Positions 9,200-20,130 are shown, counted from the stretch's first letter. The stretch: DNA of 64,000 nucleotides from Undaria pinnatifida (GCA_012845835.1 JABAKD010000020.1:18903146-18967145), one strand, 5' to 3'. Notes: a model not told the origin generated them from the sequence alone. Translations and numbers: made by a program.

Positions 9200-9757
9200 A
9201 TAATATATCTATAAGCCCAATGCCGTCTTTATTTAGTCAGTTCCTAGGGTCTGCTAGTATGACATTTTTTTCTCTTTTCCTTTCCTTGCTTCCTCTTCTT
9301 GTCTTGCCTTGTCTCTTCTTTTCTTTCCTTTTTCGTTTTTTCGCTTTCTTGTCCTTTCTTTCCTTTCCTTTATCTTCTCATATTTTCTTTGTTTCTTTTT
9401 TCCAATTGACTTGCGTCTGTCGTGCGTATGTATGCGTAGTGATAGGTACTACGTGCAAAATATACGTGGTAGTCTTTCTTGGGTGGCAAGAGGTATAGTC
9501 GGTTTTTCCAGGCGCGAGTAATGAGACGTATGCATCAATATGGACCTGGCACATCGTAGGCTGACTCCCGATTTCACTTTTATATGTTTCTGGTGGAGGC
9601 ATGAATTGCGTCAGCTGTGATATATGCGTGTACCACCTTTGGTTTGTTTGTGTTTTTTCCCTGGGGTATTCCTCGGCTCCAGAGTGACTGGAGCCTGTCC
9701 TGTGACCACGGACTTGATTATGCGAATTAATGTGAGAACAACAACAACAACAACTAC
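9200..9757 (+). mobile_element. LINE 3' end, 5'-truncated, inside repeat B
   Basis: 9207-9750 repeats, inverted, the 3' non-coding part of the LINE at 61248-61802, from AGCCCAATGCCGTCTTTA to a tail of ACA triplets (GAACAACAACAACAACAAC). It includes a long CTTTT-rich pyrimidine stretch that opens a false ORF of Phe/Leu/Ser codons. Only the 3' end is present, as usual for a truncated LINE. Repeat B sequence lies on both sides, so the LINE inserted later. Confidence 0.8.
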
Positions 9758-9765
9758 AACCCTTA

Positions 9766-9880
9766 CTAAGGACACACACCCAGTAATAATAAGCGCGATT
9801 GGAGTATCACACACAGCTTTCAAAGACGAGTTTCGGCGAAATCTTCGATCTCACAGCTGGAGTATATTTTTACTTTAAAA
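9766..9880 (+). repeat. Repeat B, 3' part resumed
   Basis: Continues the repeat broken at about 9195: ACTAAGGACACACA, GGAGTATCACACACAGC, then GATCTCACAGCTGGAGTATA. A short inverted piece follows (CTCCAGCTGTGAGACCGA at about 9901). Confidence 0.7.
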
Positions 9881-10361
9881 TATTACAAAAACAGAAATAC
9901 TCTCCAGCTGTGAGACCGAATATTTTGTAATATATCATACGACGTTGGCGGCTTTGACGGATGATCGCCACCAGCAAGGTAGCCCAACGGGCGTGTGTGC
10001 TATTAATGGGGTGATTTTGTGCTTTATTTATCTTCCGCTATTTCCATCCCCATTTTTATTTACGATGTGCATCATCATCTCTATTTTGCGGTTTGTGACC
10101 ACAGTCATCTCTCTATCTGATATCATTACTACGAAGTGAATAAAAAATCGACATAATACAGCGACAACAACAACACCAACGACAAAGCGTTTTATATATT
10201 GTACAGATAGATGTTAATAACAGGAGGAGGCATCAGCGCGGATAGACGCTGCTGGTTGTCGCGCTGGGTATTATATTAGACGTGGTGGAAAGTGGAAAGC
10301 GAAAAACATAGACACCGGATCCCATCGACATCATCAATCAGCGCCCAGCGCCCCGTCTTGA
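9881..10361. other. No gene recognised
   Basis: AT-rich sequence with ACAACAACAACACC near 10162. No ORF, splice pattern or known repeat beyond the short inverted repeat-B piece is seen. Confidence 0.35.
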
Positions 10362-11454
10362 TGTTGAGGAATTAGTGGGGTATTAGCCCGTTCGACCACT
10401 TGCAAAAGGTTAACCAATTGCCTACCCAAACTACGCCTTATAACACCCCCCCCCCCTGAAACGGCGGGATAGCAGGTCGGCCGGATATACGGGCGGATGT
10501 GCCTGTTAAGAAATAGGTATCGTCAGCCTATGGCCATTATCAATGTTCAGTAGCAAACGTACAGCTAGCTCCCTGTTAGCACTTACTTGCTGCAGCGCCA
10601 CAGCAGTAGTATTACTGTAGTAGCAGGTAGCCTACAGAGTTGTTACAAAATCAGTGTGGCATTGCCATCGTATTCTCGTAGTCAATGCATATTGTACGTA
10701 GCATAGGCATGTAGGCGAAACCTGCCGGATTCCAAGTACCAGGTTACGCCGCACAGAAATCGGCAGCGGTGATATTGATGCTGTTCACTGCAGGAATCGC
10801 TCTCCCTGTAATTACATCGGGGTGTTATGTTCTAGGGTGAGGGTTCTACGAAGATCGTATCTTAGGAGTATTCGAGAACTAGCAAGGAAAGTTCTCGACC
10901 GTCCCGAAACCGTCTGTAGGCTTCTCGAGGTCAGTCAGTAGTCTAGACCTCGTACACGTAGTGTTCTGGAACTAGAAACTCGGCAGAAGTCGACTAAACA
11001 AGGTGCAGCTCCCTCTCCTGCTTACACTTGTCATCCAGCATCTGAACTTATCACAATAGTAGTTCATCGTCCTGAGGTTTTCTTGCCCACAAGCGGCAGT
11101 TTTTTTCAAGCGTCATCAACTTTTGACTTCCTCGACATAGCGTGTCTGCTCGGTCGGTATAACGGCCACCTGCACCAGCCTTTGCAGCCTACTGCGGAGT
11201 ACCATCTGGTGGTATTTCTTAATAGTGTCATTTCCGGGGTATACCGGGGAGATTATTTTTCAAGTTCGATGTGGGGGAAGTCGTAAAAGTTTCTTGTTTA
11301 TTGTGGATGGTGGGATTCGAACCCATGACCCAAAAACCCATGGTCTGTCGACGACGCCATTTTTTAAGGGATTAGCGGGGTATTGTTAACAGTCCGTTTG
11401 ACCACTTGCAAAAGGTTGACCAATTGCTTACCTTACCCAAACTAAGCCTTACAA
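10362..11454 (-). mobile_element. TRIM-like element interrupted by an insertion
   Basis: Read on the minus strand: a diverged 5' terminal repeat (11454 to about 11363), TGGCGTCGTCGACAG, the tRNA-like block with GGGTTCGAATCCCACC (about 11313), then internal sequence to about 11223. After a 717-bp interruption the 3' internal part (CGCCCGTATATCC), a G-run and the 3' repeat (10445-10362) follow. It is the same family as 6809-7180, clearly older, and the B-box core is still canonical. Confidence 0.75.
10506..11222. mobile_element. 717-bp insertion bounded by inverted TTAAGAAATA
   Basis: The TRIM is broken exactly at TTAAGAAATA (10506-10515) and its inverted copy TATTTCTTAA (11213-11222). The ends also contain TTAA on both sides. 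That would fit either a 10-bp terminal inverted repeat or a TTAA target duplication with short inverted ends. No transposase ORF is present. It is probably a non-autonomous DNA element, but the inverted repeat is short. Confidence 0.45.
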
Positions 11455-11797
11455 CGCTGACTCTTGATCCTTTTTATCAAGAGAGATGTGTACAAAAAAT
11501 GATGTGGTCGGTCACATGTTAAGAAATCACAGTCATTTCAACAGAATCGAGGGAAACAAATGGAATAGTCTATATGCGCACATGTTCCTACATGCGCACC
11601 GTGACATGCACACTATTAATAGTACAAAGAAGATACCCACAAGTACCAGGTTACAGGTACACGTGCAATAATTGAAGTTGTGAAGTTGTATTTTTATCCT
11701 CCGGCGGACGGGGGAAAACAAACCAAAATTCTACATATTTTCATACGTATCATGTGTCAATTTAACTCAAATAATTGTGTTCGCAATCAAACGCTTT

Positions 11798-11848
11798 GAT
11801 AGGTTATGATAGGTTATGATAGGTTATGATAGGTTATGATAGGTTGTG
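11798..11848 (+). repeat. 10-bp tandem repeat
   Basis: GATAGGTTAT repeated about five times in a row; the last unit is altered. Confidence 0.9.
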
Positions 11849-11854
11849 TGTCCT

Positions 11855-12230
11855 TCAATTCCCGTGGTAGCGACAGCGCGAGCTGGCCATCTCGGCGGTC
11901 CCCGTTACTACCCAAACGAAGGAACGCTTGTGTGAGGGGTAGCACGATAAAAAGTCGGGCGGTAGGACCGACGGCCGGCCGACAGTGATGTAACGCATCG
12001 CGGCGTGGCACGCCGGCTCGGCGTGCAGCTCTCCCTCCCAATCGGCATGGGAATAACGCGCGACCGAATCGGCGAACCGCAAGTCAGCAGCGTCGCCGAG
12101 GGCATCTGACTTCGTAGGTGCAGCCGGCGTGTCACCACGATAAGGCATGAGCCGTAAGAGAGGAGTTCCCACAGGCTCTCCGCGGTCGTGGTCGGACGGA
12201 AGTAGCACCGCGGGGACCGGCGAGGCGGCA
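11855..12230 (-). pseudogene. Retroelement pol fragment, decayed
   Basis: A minus-strand reading contains ADLRFADSVARYSHADWE, then CHAAMRYITVGRP and LSCYPSHKRSF. The same segment, differently mutated, is at 20127-20480. Two diverged copies next to gag and RT debris point to a coding part of one LTR-retrotransposon family, most likely pol between RNase H and integrase. That placement is from context and not from a diagnostic motif. The flanks run into stops and frameshifts. Confidence 0.55.
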
Positions 12231-12306
12231 AGAGCAGGGGCTGCCGCGGCGTGCGGAGCCGGCCGCGGACGTGGGACTCGCGGCGGGGTTGTAACTCGCC
12301 TGGAAG

Positions 12307-12549
12307 ATGGTCGAGGTGATCAATGAGGTGATTAAGGATTTAAAACAGGTGGCAACGCACCTCGACGATGTCATTGTGTTCGATTCCGATCCGATGGCGC
12401 ATGTTCGGACGATTCGCTCCCTCTTCGAATGCCTTCGAAGGCTTAACCTCAAGCTTTCCCCCTCGAAGGCGTGATTGGGTGCCACCGATGCGAATTTTCT
12501 GGGCCGCTCCATTTCCCCGGCAGGCCCACGCCCAAACGCAGAAAAAGTG
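12307..12549 (+). pseudogene. Ty3/gypsy-like reverse transcriptase fragment with stop
   Basis: The plus frame reads ATHLDDVIVFDSDPMAHVRT, then LFECLRRLNLKLSPSKA, a TGA at 12472-12474, then LGATDANFLGRSISPAGPRP. This is the catalytic palm segment of a Ty3/gypsy RT: the (Y/F)xDD box with HLDD here, and the downstream LKL-P-K and FLG-I blocks. The Tyr before DD is His, and an Arg codon expected after SPSKA is a stop, so the copy is dead. The domain ends near 12549, and sequence of opposite orientation follows at once. Confidence 0.85.
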
Positions 12550-12554
12550 GTTCA

Positions 12555-12745
12555 GGGTTGAAACAGCCGCTCGCGTTAATGAACGGGTGCCTGCAGTTCC
12601 GGAAGGAGTGTGTGTCTTCGTGGCGGTTGAGGCAATGTCCCCGGTTTTCTCGGAGGGCAGCGGGGCGGGCGGAGGGCGAGAAAACACCGCTCCAAAGAGG
12701 AGGGTCGTCGGTCTTAAACGATTCGCGAGGAGTGGGTGGTGTCAC
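12555..12745 (-). pseudogene. Gag zinc-knuckle fragment
   Basis: Repeats 24325-24495 in the same orientation. The minus-strand product has CLNRHEDTHSFRNC, a CX2CX4HX4C zinc knuckle in which the second Cys is Arg. This is the nucleocapsid part of the gag found complete in context at 24-26.5 kb. It lies back to back with an RT fragment on the other strand, so the locus has been rearranged. Confidence 0.7.
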
Positions 12746-13110
12746 TTTCCGTTCCGGGCATTTGTCGTTTCCTCATCTTCCCCCCCGCCATGCCAGGGGC
12801 CCGCGGGAGGTTTTTGGCATGACTTCTCCCTTGCATTAGCGCCTTCTGCTCCCCTTCATTGGGGGACACAAGCGTAGCCCGGCGCTAGAAAACGGTCCCC
12901 GTTGCTGCGGGAGAGCTCACGCTGTGCCGCCCCGATTCGCCTTCGGCGGTAGAGGCGGTTGGTTTGGCGGTGCTGGTCCGGTGTGCCTTCCCAATAACGC
13001 AAAATGTGGGGGCGGGAGAGGTGGAGGTCTATTTCTCGCTCTCAGGATGGTTTGGAGAGTCCCACCCAATGCGTCTTGTATAGGTAGTACTGCCTTGTGT
13101 GAGGTAATAG
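12725..13110. repeat. Retroelement non-coding segments shared with 19.1-20.1 kb
   Basis: 12860-13100 matches 19915-20130 in direct orientation (GCGTAGCCCGGCGC, CATTCGGCGGTA-type block, GGTTGGTTTGGCGG, AGGATGGTTTGGAGAGTCCC). 12730-12860 matches 19080-19220 inverted (GGGAGGTTTTTGGCATGACT). Mixed orientations within one locus show that pieces of at least two copies are scrambled. Confidence 0.65.
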
Positions 13111-13273
13111 GGCGGGAACACAGGGTGTCCCCTGCAGCGTCTGCCTGTTAAGCAAGTCCTCGGTGATCACTCACCTTCTTAGCCTCTTAGGACGCAGTAG
13201 AGAAGCAGCTTTATTAGCTCTACCAGAGCTACGGACAGCATGGGAAAACGGAGGCGCGCGCCCCCGTTTCGTT

Positions 13274-13375
13274 TCCTGACTACCCCGAATAGAAACCGCC
13301 AACCTATCATACGAAAACCGGCCAATTACCCATTAAAACAGGTATTTGCGGCTATCTCAAGGCCGTACCATGACA
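13274..13375. repeat. LTR end fragment
   Basis: CCTGACTACCCCGAATA through AAGGCCGTACC to TGACA matches the last 100 bp of the LTRs at 18459-18763 and 27030-27344, with more divergence. No partner LTR was found nearby. Confidence 0.6.
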
Positions 13376-13623
13376 GTAAGCTGCCGTGGTATGCAGATGC
13401 GTGACTACGTCGACCCGACTTGATCCATGGGGAGCAGGTGCGGTGGACATAGCCACCTGGTATGTCATCCCTCCTGATAGTGCGGGACTTGCGCAAGCTC
13501 ACCCGCTAACACACCTCCCGGCCATGAGAAAGCAGCCCTTCGCCGGACTTGGTCCAGTTACGGCCCACCCTACCCATTCGGTCTTTGGTCCTCAGACACC
13601 TGTTGTTGTTGTTGTTGCTGCTT

Positions 13624-13965
13624 TCACCTTGACGAATCGCCATGTAATCTGTTACCAAGGTTTTCAATCTGCGGAAAGAGGTAGCTTCCGCCACCACTAC
13701 CGTCGATCCCGCCGTTACCACTGTGTTTTTCTGCAGTCCGTTTCCCGCCTCCCGTCCTCCGTTTGTGACTTTCTGCTTTCGCAACTTTCCTGAGGCTTCG
13801 TAGCCTCGCGGGGTAGAGGTGTGGGAGTGGTTTTTTGATGAGCCGCATCTTCGAGCCGTGTACTAGACCGTGGAACCGGGGCTTCTCCGATTCTTCCATA
13901 TTTCTGCCTATTCGGCTCACATCAGGGTGGGCTAATGTTATGGTGTTTCCCTGGAATTCTAGCAA
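13624..13965 (-). pseudogene. Retroelement coding remnant
   Basis: A 114-codon minus frame starting near LAHPDVSRIGRNMEESEKPR, then GSKMRLIKKPLPHL and a basic stretch. The first 50 codons are matched by 18767-18900 on the plus strand, next to an LTR end in both places. The protein is basic and unrecognised; I infer it belongs to the LTR-element family because of that shared position. Confidence 0.45.
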
Positions 13966-14239
13966 TACGTAAGTTCTACAAAACGGAAATGGTATAAAAG
14001 GGTTTCACATGCTTTTGGAAGCGCATGTATGTGCGTATAGGAAACAGGGTATGATGCATTTGCTCCATGGACTCGCAACGGTTTGAGCGTTTAGTTCTAT
14101 CCGTGGCTTGTGGGACTAATACAAGGGCTTATTTAATGCGAGTGAGTGACCAACATGGAACCTGCCTATTATTTACTAGTAGTAGATAGACCCGCAAGGG
14201 GGTGGCCTATGTCTGTAAACAGCCCATAATAATATCATA

Positions 14240-15120
14240 GTTATGTGCATAGTGCGGTTTATTTTAATCGAAAATCCTACGGTCCGGTTCGGTGCGGTTT
14301 TAAGACAGCGGAAATTTTACGGTGCGGTTCGGTGCAGTTTTCAGATATTATTATTGTACATCCTACGGTGCGGTTTGCTGGTGTGATATATCATACGGTG
14401 CGGGTCGGTGCGGTTTTGAAAAAGAGGACTACGGTGCGGTTCGGTACGGTTTTTTTAAAATCGTAAAGGCTACGGTGTCGTTCGGTACTTTCATGTATCT
14501 TGCGGTGCGGTTCGGTACGGTTCCCCGTTGAACAGTTTTTGCTGCGGCGCGGTTCCAATTCCCGTAGGGAAAACCGTACCCAACCGCTTTTCTCTACGGT
14601 GTACCGTGTCCATAAACCGCACAAAACCGCGGTTTCGTGTGGTTCTCATGCTTTTTCTCGGGGCACTAACGAAACCGCTGTTTCTCTACGATGCACTGAC
14701 TGTATGAATAAAACCGTGCGAACATCAGCCACGCTAGCGGGGACATTTTTGACACGAAAACATGCAGAAACCGTCACGAACCCTGCGAAACTGTGACCCT
14801 ATAGCATCGTTCCGCAACCGATGAAACCGCGGGGTTTTACCGGTTTCCAGCTAACCGCACCGTTAAACAAACGACCTATTGGTTTTTGGCACCGTATCTT
14901 GATGCACATGGTGCGGTGCAGTTTGGGTGGCATTCCTACGGTGCGGTTCGGTGCGGTCTTAATAAATCGAGAATCTTCCGGTGCTGTTCGGTGTGGTTTT
15001 TCAGATACTGGAAATTGGAAATCCTACGGTGCGGTTCGGTGATGTGATATATCCTACGGTACGGATTGGTGCGGTTTTCAGAAACGATAATGCTACGGTG
15101 CGGTTCGGTGCGGTTTTCAT
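14240..15120. repeat. Degenerate GGTGCGGTTCGGTGCGG minisatellite with inverted arm
   Basis: CTACGGTGCGGTTCGGTGCGG and variants recur every 25-60 bp on the plus strand at 14280-14540 and 14930-15120. Between them, at about 14570-14860, the units are mostly the reverse complement (AAACCGCAC, AAACCGC). The array is therefore forward, inverted, forward. Several spurious ORFs of the GAVRFG type come from it. Confidence 0.85.
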
Positions 15121-15365
15121 ATGTCGTGGTCGCCTGCAGTGACGGTGAACGACATCTTCCCCTCCCCTGTCTCGTTTGCAGGCACATGCATGATCTCCGT
15201 TTTGTCGTCTTGTCCTCCGATACTGTAATCCTGAACGCCGCGTACGCTGTCACGACCACCGTCCGCTAAATGGGCACAGTGGATATTTTGGTATTTTTTT
15301 AACACCGCCATTATCCTCCACACTCCTCCTGGTGATCGCGACACGATGCCCGCATCTTCAGATCA
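15117..15365 (-). pseudogene. LINE reverse-transcriptase fragment
   Basis: The minus frame has KTEIMHVPANETGEGKMSF, matching KTEMMCLQT and GGKMSFTI of the LINE at 62.8 kb. Plus bases 15331-15360 (GTGATCGCGACACGATGCCC) match the segment that encodes the YADD-following region there. The piece is short, has several frame changes, and abuts the minisatellite. Confidence 0.7.
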
Positions 15366-15369
15366 CGGT

Positions 15370-16335
15370 AAAGCACTTCCCGCAAAATCTGAACCCCCTC
15401 CCCCTTCTACCACCCGTCGAATTTTCCGACCCGTGTCTGCCACGCCTTCTTCTTCCCCCTTCACCTTCTTTGGTCGGAGCGTGTCTGTGCGGTTACCATG
15501 CAGTCTTTGGTGATTCACACCATATGGTCAGCCGCACCTCCCTCATGCACACTACCAGTACGATGTCCGAACTGTGCTCGGAGCCAGGACTAATGCCCCT
15601 ATGATCATCGTTTGGAATTGATAGCCTCGGCCTGCCCGAATAACTGCTGCGTCCCAGCGCTAGAGAAAGCTATCCGTTGCGATAGCTATTGCATTAGCAA
15701 ACAACCCCCTCACAGCCTCGGCAGAAACCCTGGCACACAGACAGTCACGTGCCCTGGGTCGCCTATTACGGAGATGTGTTGTTAACTGTTTGGCGACTCA
15801 AATATAGCGGCGACATAAAACGACGAAATCAATTGCGATGTTTTATTAAACTATTCTTAATAGGTCAGGTTATTATCAAGCGTCTAAGAAGAGCATGTAG
15901 CAGAATACGACCATGCACACCGCGCGAATGCACCGCACAGCTCCTTGCATAAAACGTCGAGCACATATTCTACCCCAGCAGCCCGGGTTGCAATGTGCGG
16001 TCGATACTGATAGTACGGTACCATCGTACATGCAAAAAGAGTTAAAAAAACTTGTTGTATGCTTTTTTTCTGAAACCTCAAAGGCGTTAATAACAGAACG
16101 AACTCAACCTCAAAATCGAAAGAAAAAAAATCTACCTGTCAGTCGAGTTCTCCTACATTACGTCTACGTTGTGTTCGTGTGGTGCTTTGTGTGTAGCGCG
16201 TAGACCAGCTAACACAAAATGCTCACGAACTGGAACGCTTAAAAACAGAACGGAGACTCCCCCTCCCTCCGCGTCCTTGTTTTGTGTATTGTACCTCCTA
16301 CTCATATGATAGTACTAACAATGGACCTCAGTAAT
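15370..16335. other. No gene recognised
   Basis: C/T-rich at 15380-15470 and AT-rich later. Small ORFs only. Nothing supported. Confidence 0.3.
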
Positions 16336-16338
16336 ATT

Positions 16339-16465
16339 GAGTAGCACATGTGACCAACCTGATTCCTGTCTGTCAAAATAGTGAGTAGCACATGTGACCA
16401 ACCTGATTCCTGTCTGTCAAAATAGTGAGTAGCACATGTGACCAACCTGATGCTTGTCTGTCAAT
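16339..16465 (+). repeat. 44-bp tandem repeat, three copies
   Basis: GAGTAGCACATGTGACCAAC begins at 16339, 16383 and 16427. The first two 44-bp units are identical and the third diverges near its end. Confidence 0.9.
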
Positions 16466-16793
16466 CCTTTTGAGAACCAGACACAGTGACAAAGCAAATG
16501 ACAGGTAGGCCGCAAAGGCCTAGCCATCTGGGGGGAGGTGACCGAGGCCACGACGTTACAGCGTTATACCCCCATGTTTTCTACGAAAGCTATAAGCCAC
16601 ACTAAAACACTAATACAATGGACCTCAATTAACGCCCAGGGGCGTATGTTGTTGGCGCAGCATAGCACACAATCCCACGGCATGCTTACCGTGGCACCAA
16701 AAACAGCAAAAAAAAAACGGCAGCCGCAAACACTCGAGTGGATTTGAATCGATCAAAAAAACATCCCAAAGAGTGGAAAAAATACCGAACACT

Positions 16794-17244
16794 GTAGCCG
16801 TCGTCAATGGTCAGGTGACCAAGGAAAGCAACAAATGAGTACGCCCCCCCTATGCCCCCCTCTCTACCGTAGCCGTGGTCAATGGTCAAATGACTAAGGC
16901 AGCAACAAAAGAGTACTCCCCCCCCCCCCTTTCCTACCGTAGCCATGGTCAGTCGTAAAATGACTAAGGCAAGCAACAGATGAGTACACCCCCCCTTAAC
17001 ATGCCCCCCCCCTAAACGTAGCGGGGTCAATGGTCAAATGACTAAGGCAAGCAACAAAAGAGTACGCCCCCCCTTAACATCCTCCCCCCGCTACCATGGC
17101 CGTAGTCAGTCGTCAAATGACTAAGGCAAGCAACAAAAAACTACGCCCCCCCCCCCCTCCCCCTCCTGCCGTAGCCGTGGTCAATGGTAAAATTACTAAG
17201 GCAAACAACAAATGAGTACGCCCCCCCCCCCCCCCCCCCCCCCC
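16794..17244 (+). repeat. Six-copy tandem array derived from repeat C, ending in poly-C
   Basis: Units of about 65-90 bp: CCGTAGCCGTGGTCAATGG, CAAATGACTAAGGCAAGCAAC, AGAGTACG, then a C-run that varies in length. The last C-run (17221-17244) is 24 bases. The core is also found singly within family C (28060-28130, 32740, 50700), so a dispersed element's end seems to have become tandemly amplified here. Confidence 0.85.
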
Positions 17245-17271
17245 GTAGCCTTCGTCGTAGGTGGGGTCCCC

Positions 17272-17312
17272 TGTGGTGTTCTTTGTGGTGTCCTCTGTGG
17301 TGTTCTTTGTGG
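17272..17312 (+). repeat. 12-bp tandem repeat
   Basis: GTGGTGTTCTTT and a variant GTGGTGTCCTCT alternate for about three and a half units, adjacent to the array above. Confidence 0.8.
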
Positions 17313-18458
17313 TGTGAGCGCGCCGTAGAAGTAGTTTGATGCAGTGTTCGTGTCATGCATCTCCCGTCCTTGCGTTGAAGCTCGGGTGCTCCAGCTAAGT
17401 AATACACTGCCTCTGCAGAGCTCTCAAGTTGCTTGGTACGACCGTCGTCGCGTTTTTGCGATAGGTTCCAAAAAGCTTGACAGTGTATACCGCGAGATTG
17501 GTCTTCGCCGCTTTGTTGTCACGTCTTCACCGCCGCCATAAACCACCAAACCGACCAGCGTATATACCGTACACGATGGCACGCCGATACTGTCTTCTCG
17601 TAAATATTTAAGTTTGCTTGTCTGTCCGTCAGTCTGTCTGTTTGATATGTCGAATGTTCAGAACACATTGCCCAGCGAGGCGATCGAATTTAACCTAGAC
17701 GAGTGATAATGGTGATCCTGAAGTACAACATAGCAGATATGGTGGAGGGAGGGAAGGAGGGAGGGGAGGGAGGGAGGGGGAGGTCGTCAAGAGGACCAAC
17801 AGAGAGTCAACCGTCCCCCACTAATCGCCATCTCGAGGAAGAGGGTGTCCCGCCGCATGCTCACACTTGTATAGAAAGGCTGCGAGTTGGCCGTGTTGAA
17901 AGGCTTTGTTGGGGTACTGTAGGTAATTGAAGACATGCTGTTAATACTACGACATCGAGGTGCACTATGTTTTTCCCGGCAAGGTTGTTGACTCGAGAAA
18001 CTACTCTATACCTCACTCGCAAACTGATCTACTGATTTTAGAAAACATCGATGTGTACCCCGATGGCCTAGGTATACGAACAAATAATATAGCACAATAT
18101 AGCACACTATAACATGATATAGCATAATATAGCCTAGTAAGAACGGTAGCAATCCGACGGTTTTGGATGAAGGGGGGTTAAGGAACCCCGTCGATCAGAA
18201 ACCAAAAAAATGCCGAAGAAAGGGCCACCTCTACCGCGCTACAGTACTATTAACTGCACTTATACTATTAACAGTACTATCAACAGTACCATTAATTGCA
18301 CTACTAGCAGCATGCGTCGTTCGTTGTCTAACCTATCGGCCATTAGGCAAAGAAACCAATACCCTCTAATACCCTGACATTAGACTATTGAGTCGCCTGC
18401 TAGTTCTCGTTGGCAAGATGCTACAGTTAAGTTCCTATGCGGAAAAAATGCGGATTTA
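17313..18458. other. No gene recognised; flank of LTR element
   Basis: Contains a G-rich GGGAGGGAGG stretch (17740-17780), short AT repeats of the type AATATAGCAC (18090-18130) and a small unrecognised ORF at 17344-17541. Nothing supported as a gene. Confidence 0.35.
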
Positions 18459-18763
18459 TGGCTCTTTCAGTCCTGCTGACGACGCCATTTGTGAAGTTGC
18501 TGAGGGTGAAACACAGCATACCCCTACAGGTCGACGAAGTGGGCATGTCCTCGGTGTTCTCACTTTCGCAGCTCAAAGCGGGACAGAAGAGAGAACCAGC
18601 TTTCAGTATTTCCACCAGAATCGAGGATGACAACTGGGACGTGAGGCACGAGTCTCTCCGTCTCCTGACTACCCCGAATATAAAACGCCATATTATCATA
18701 TGAAAACGGCCAGTTACCTATCTAAAGAAGGTAATTGCCGGCCTTCAAGGCCGTACCTTAACA
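18459..18763 (-). repeat. LTR (3' in element sense)
   Basis: Aligns with 27030-27344 over about 300 bp, including GACGACGCCATTTGT, CATACCCCTACAGGTCGA, AGCGGGACAGAAGAGAGAAC and TATGAAAACGGCCAGTTACC. The two differ by many substitutions and small indels, so the insertion is old or gene conversion is absent. Confidence 0.85.
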
Positions 18764-18776
18764 CTAGCCCACCCTG

Positions 18777-19220
18777 ATGAGTCGCATATGCAGAACTATG
18801 GGCGATTCGGAGAAACTCCAGTTCTACGAACTAGACCACGAGCCGAAGATGCGGCTCCTCAAAACCCACCCCCACACCTCTAAACGATATGGCTATAAAG
18901 CCAGAAAAACGCGAAAAAAAGCAATTGAAGGAGACGCATACCCCACAATAAGGCAAACCACCCATCAAAAACCTGCCAAGAACCGCCGGTGTGGCGGGGG
19001 GGGTAGGACAAAAAAGGCTCTACGGCAAACAAACCACAGAAAGGCACTATGGCAAGGCAAACCCTCGTCAAAGTGGAGGGGAACACAGGCGCTAATACAA
19101 CGGAAGAGTCATGCCAAAAACCTCCCGCGGATCACTGATATGGCGTGGGATTAGATGAGGAAACGACAAATACCCGGAACCGGAATGGAAGGTGACCTCA
19201 CCTACAGCCCCGCGAGGGAG
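18777..19220 (+). pseudogene. Retroelement coding/non-coding remnant next to LTR
   Basis: 18767-18900 matches the minus-strand remnant at 13965-13800 (GCCCACCCTGATG, CGAAGATGCGGCTC, CCCCCACACCTCTA). 19080-19220 matches 12730-12860 inverted. An ORF of 125 codons is open here but the matching frame is interrupted. Function unknown. Confidence 0.45.
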
Positions 19221-19914
19221 GGAAATGTTCAGCGGAAAAAAGTAGAACAAATACAACACAAAATAAAAGATACCACACAGTCCCGTGTATAGCCCAGTAC
19301 CACGTTATGTGAACAGGGTAACCTGGTCGCCCCCCGCCTCTGGGCTGAGGAGAGCGTCGATAGGCGAATTTGAACGAACACGAAAAGCCGACAGTCCTGC
19401 GCCTGAGATTGCGGCGTGATTACCCGAACCCTGGCCCGACACTGAGCGGGAGGGGTTGGTAGGACTGACAAAAGTGGTAAGAACCGCGCCACTTCCAGAC
19501 AAAAAACTCGAAATCCCACAAACAAACCAAGGACAAGAACTCCAAACCTCATAACCCAGGAAAAAGGATGGAAAACTCTCGAGGAGCGGCGGCGGCTTGA
19601 AAGTCAACTAGCCACGGTCGCGTCTCGAGGGTCATTTACGTTACCTTGAATCCCCCGCGGGAAGGCGATGTCGACGTAGACCTGAAGGTACCAAGAGCCT
19701 ATTACGGTCCCCGTCGAAGCCGTGTAGCGCGCCGGAGGGAGAAGAAGTTTATGCAGCCTCGGGTCGACCGAAAATCGGACCAGATATACCCCGCATTCAG
19801 TCGTACACGCGCCGATTTGTCGAAGCCACCACAACCCATCGTCGTCCTTGCACCAAAAGTGGACTCCCTGAGGGAGTACTGTATCGCGGAGGGGGCGAAT
19901 CCACTCTATGCGCG

Positions 19915-20130
19915 TGACGCGAGCGTAGCCCGGCGCCAAAAATGTTCGCCTTTGTTCAGAGAAAGCTTATGCTGTGCCGCACCGATGCGCATTCGGCGGT
20001 AAAGCGGTTGGTTTGGCGGGGTTGGTCAGGGGTGCCGGCCGGATAACGTAAGACGTGGTTTCGAGAGTGTTGGGGGTCCATCTCCCACCCCCAGGATGGT
20101 TCAGAGAGTCCCAGCCAATGCCTCTTTTAT
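19915..20130. repeat. Retroelement segment shared with 12.86-13.10 kb
   Basis: Direct repeat of 12860-13100, with matching order of GCGTAGCCCGGCGC, TGCTGTGCCGC, GGTTGGTTTGGCGG and AGAGAGTCCCA. Could be the untranslated part between pol and LTR. Not an LTR pair itself, since the interval between them lacks coherent order. Confidence 0.6.

Noticed and set aside
9220-9521. ORF for a hydrophobic Phe/Leu/Ser protein, repeated inverted at 61473-61847
   Set aside because: It is the CTTTT-rich 3' non-coding stretch of a LINE. The hydrophobic look comes from the base composition.
14245-15269. Several ORFs rich in GAVRFG-like repeats
   Set aside because: They are translations of the GGTGCGGTTCGG minisatellite. 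Stops and frame changes fall at random.
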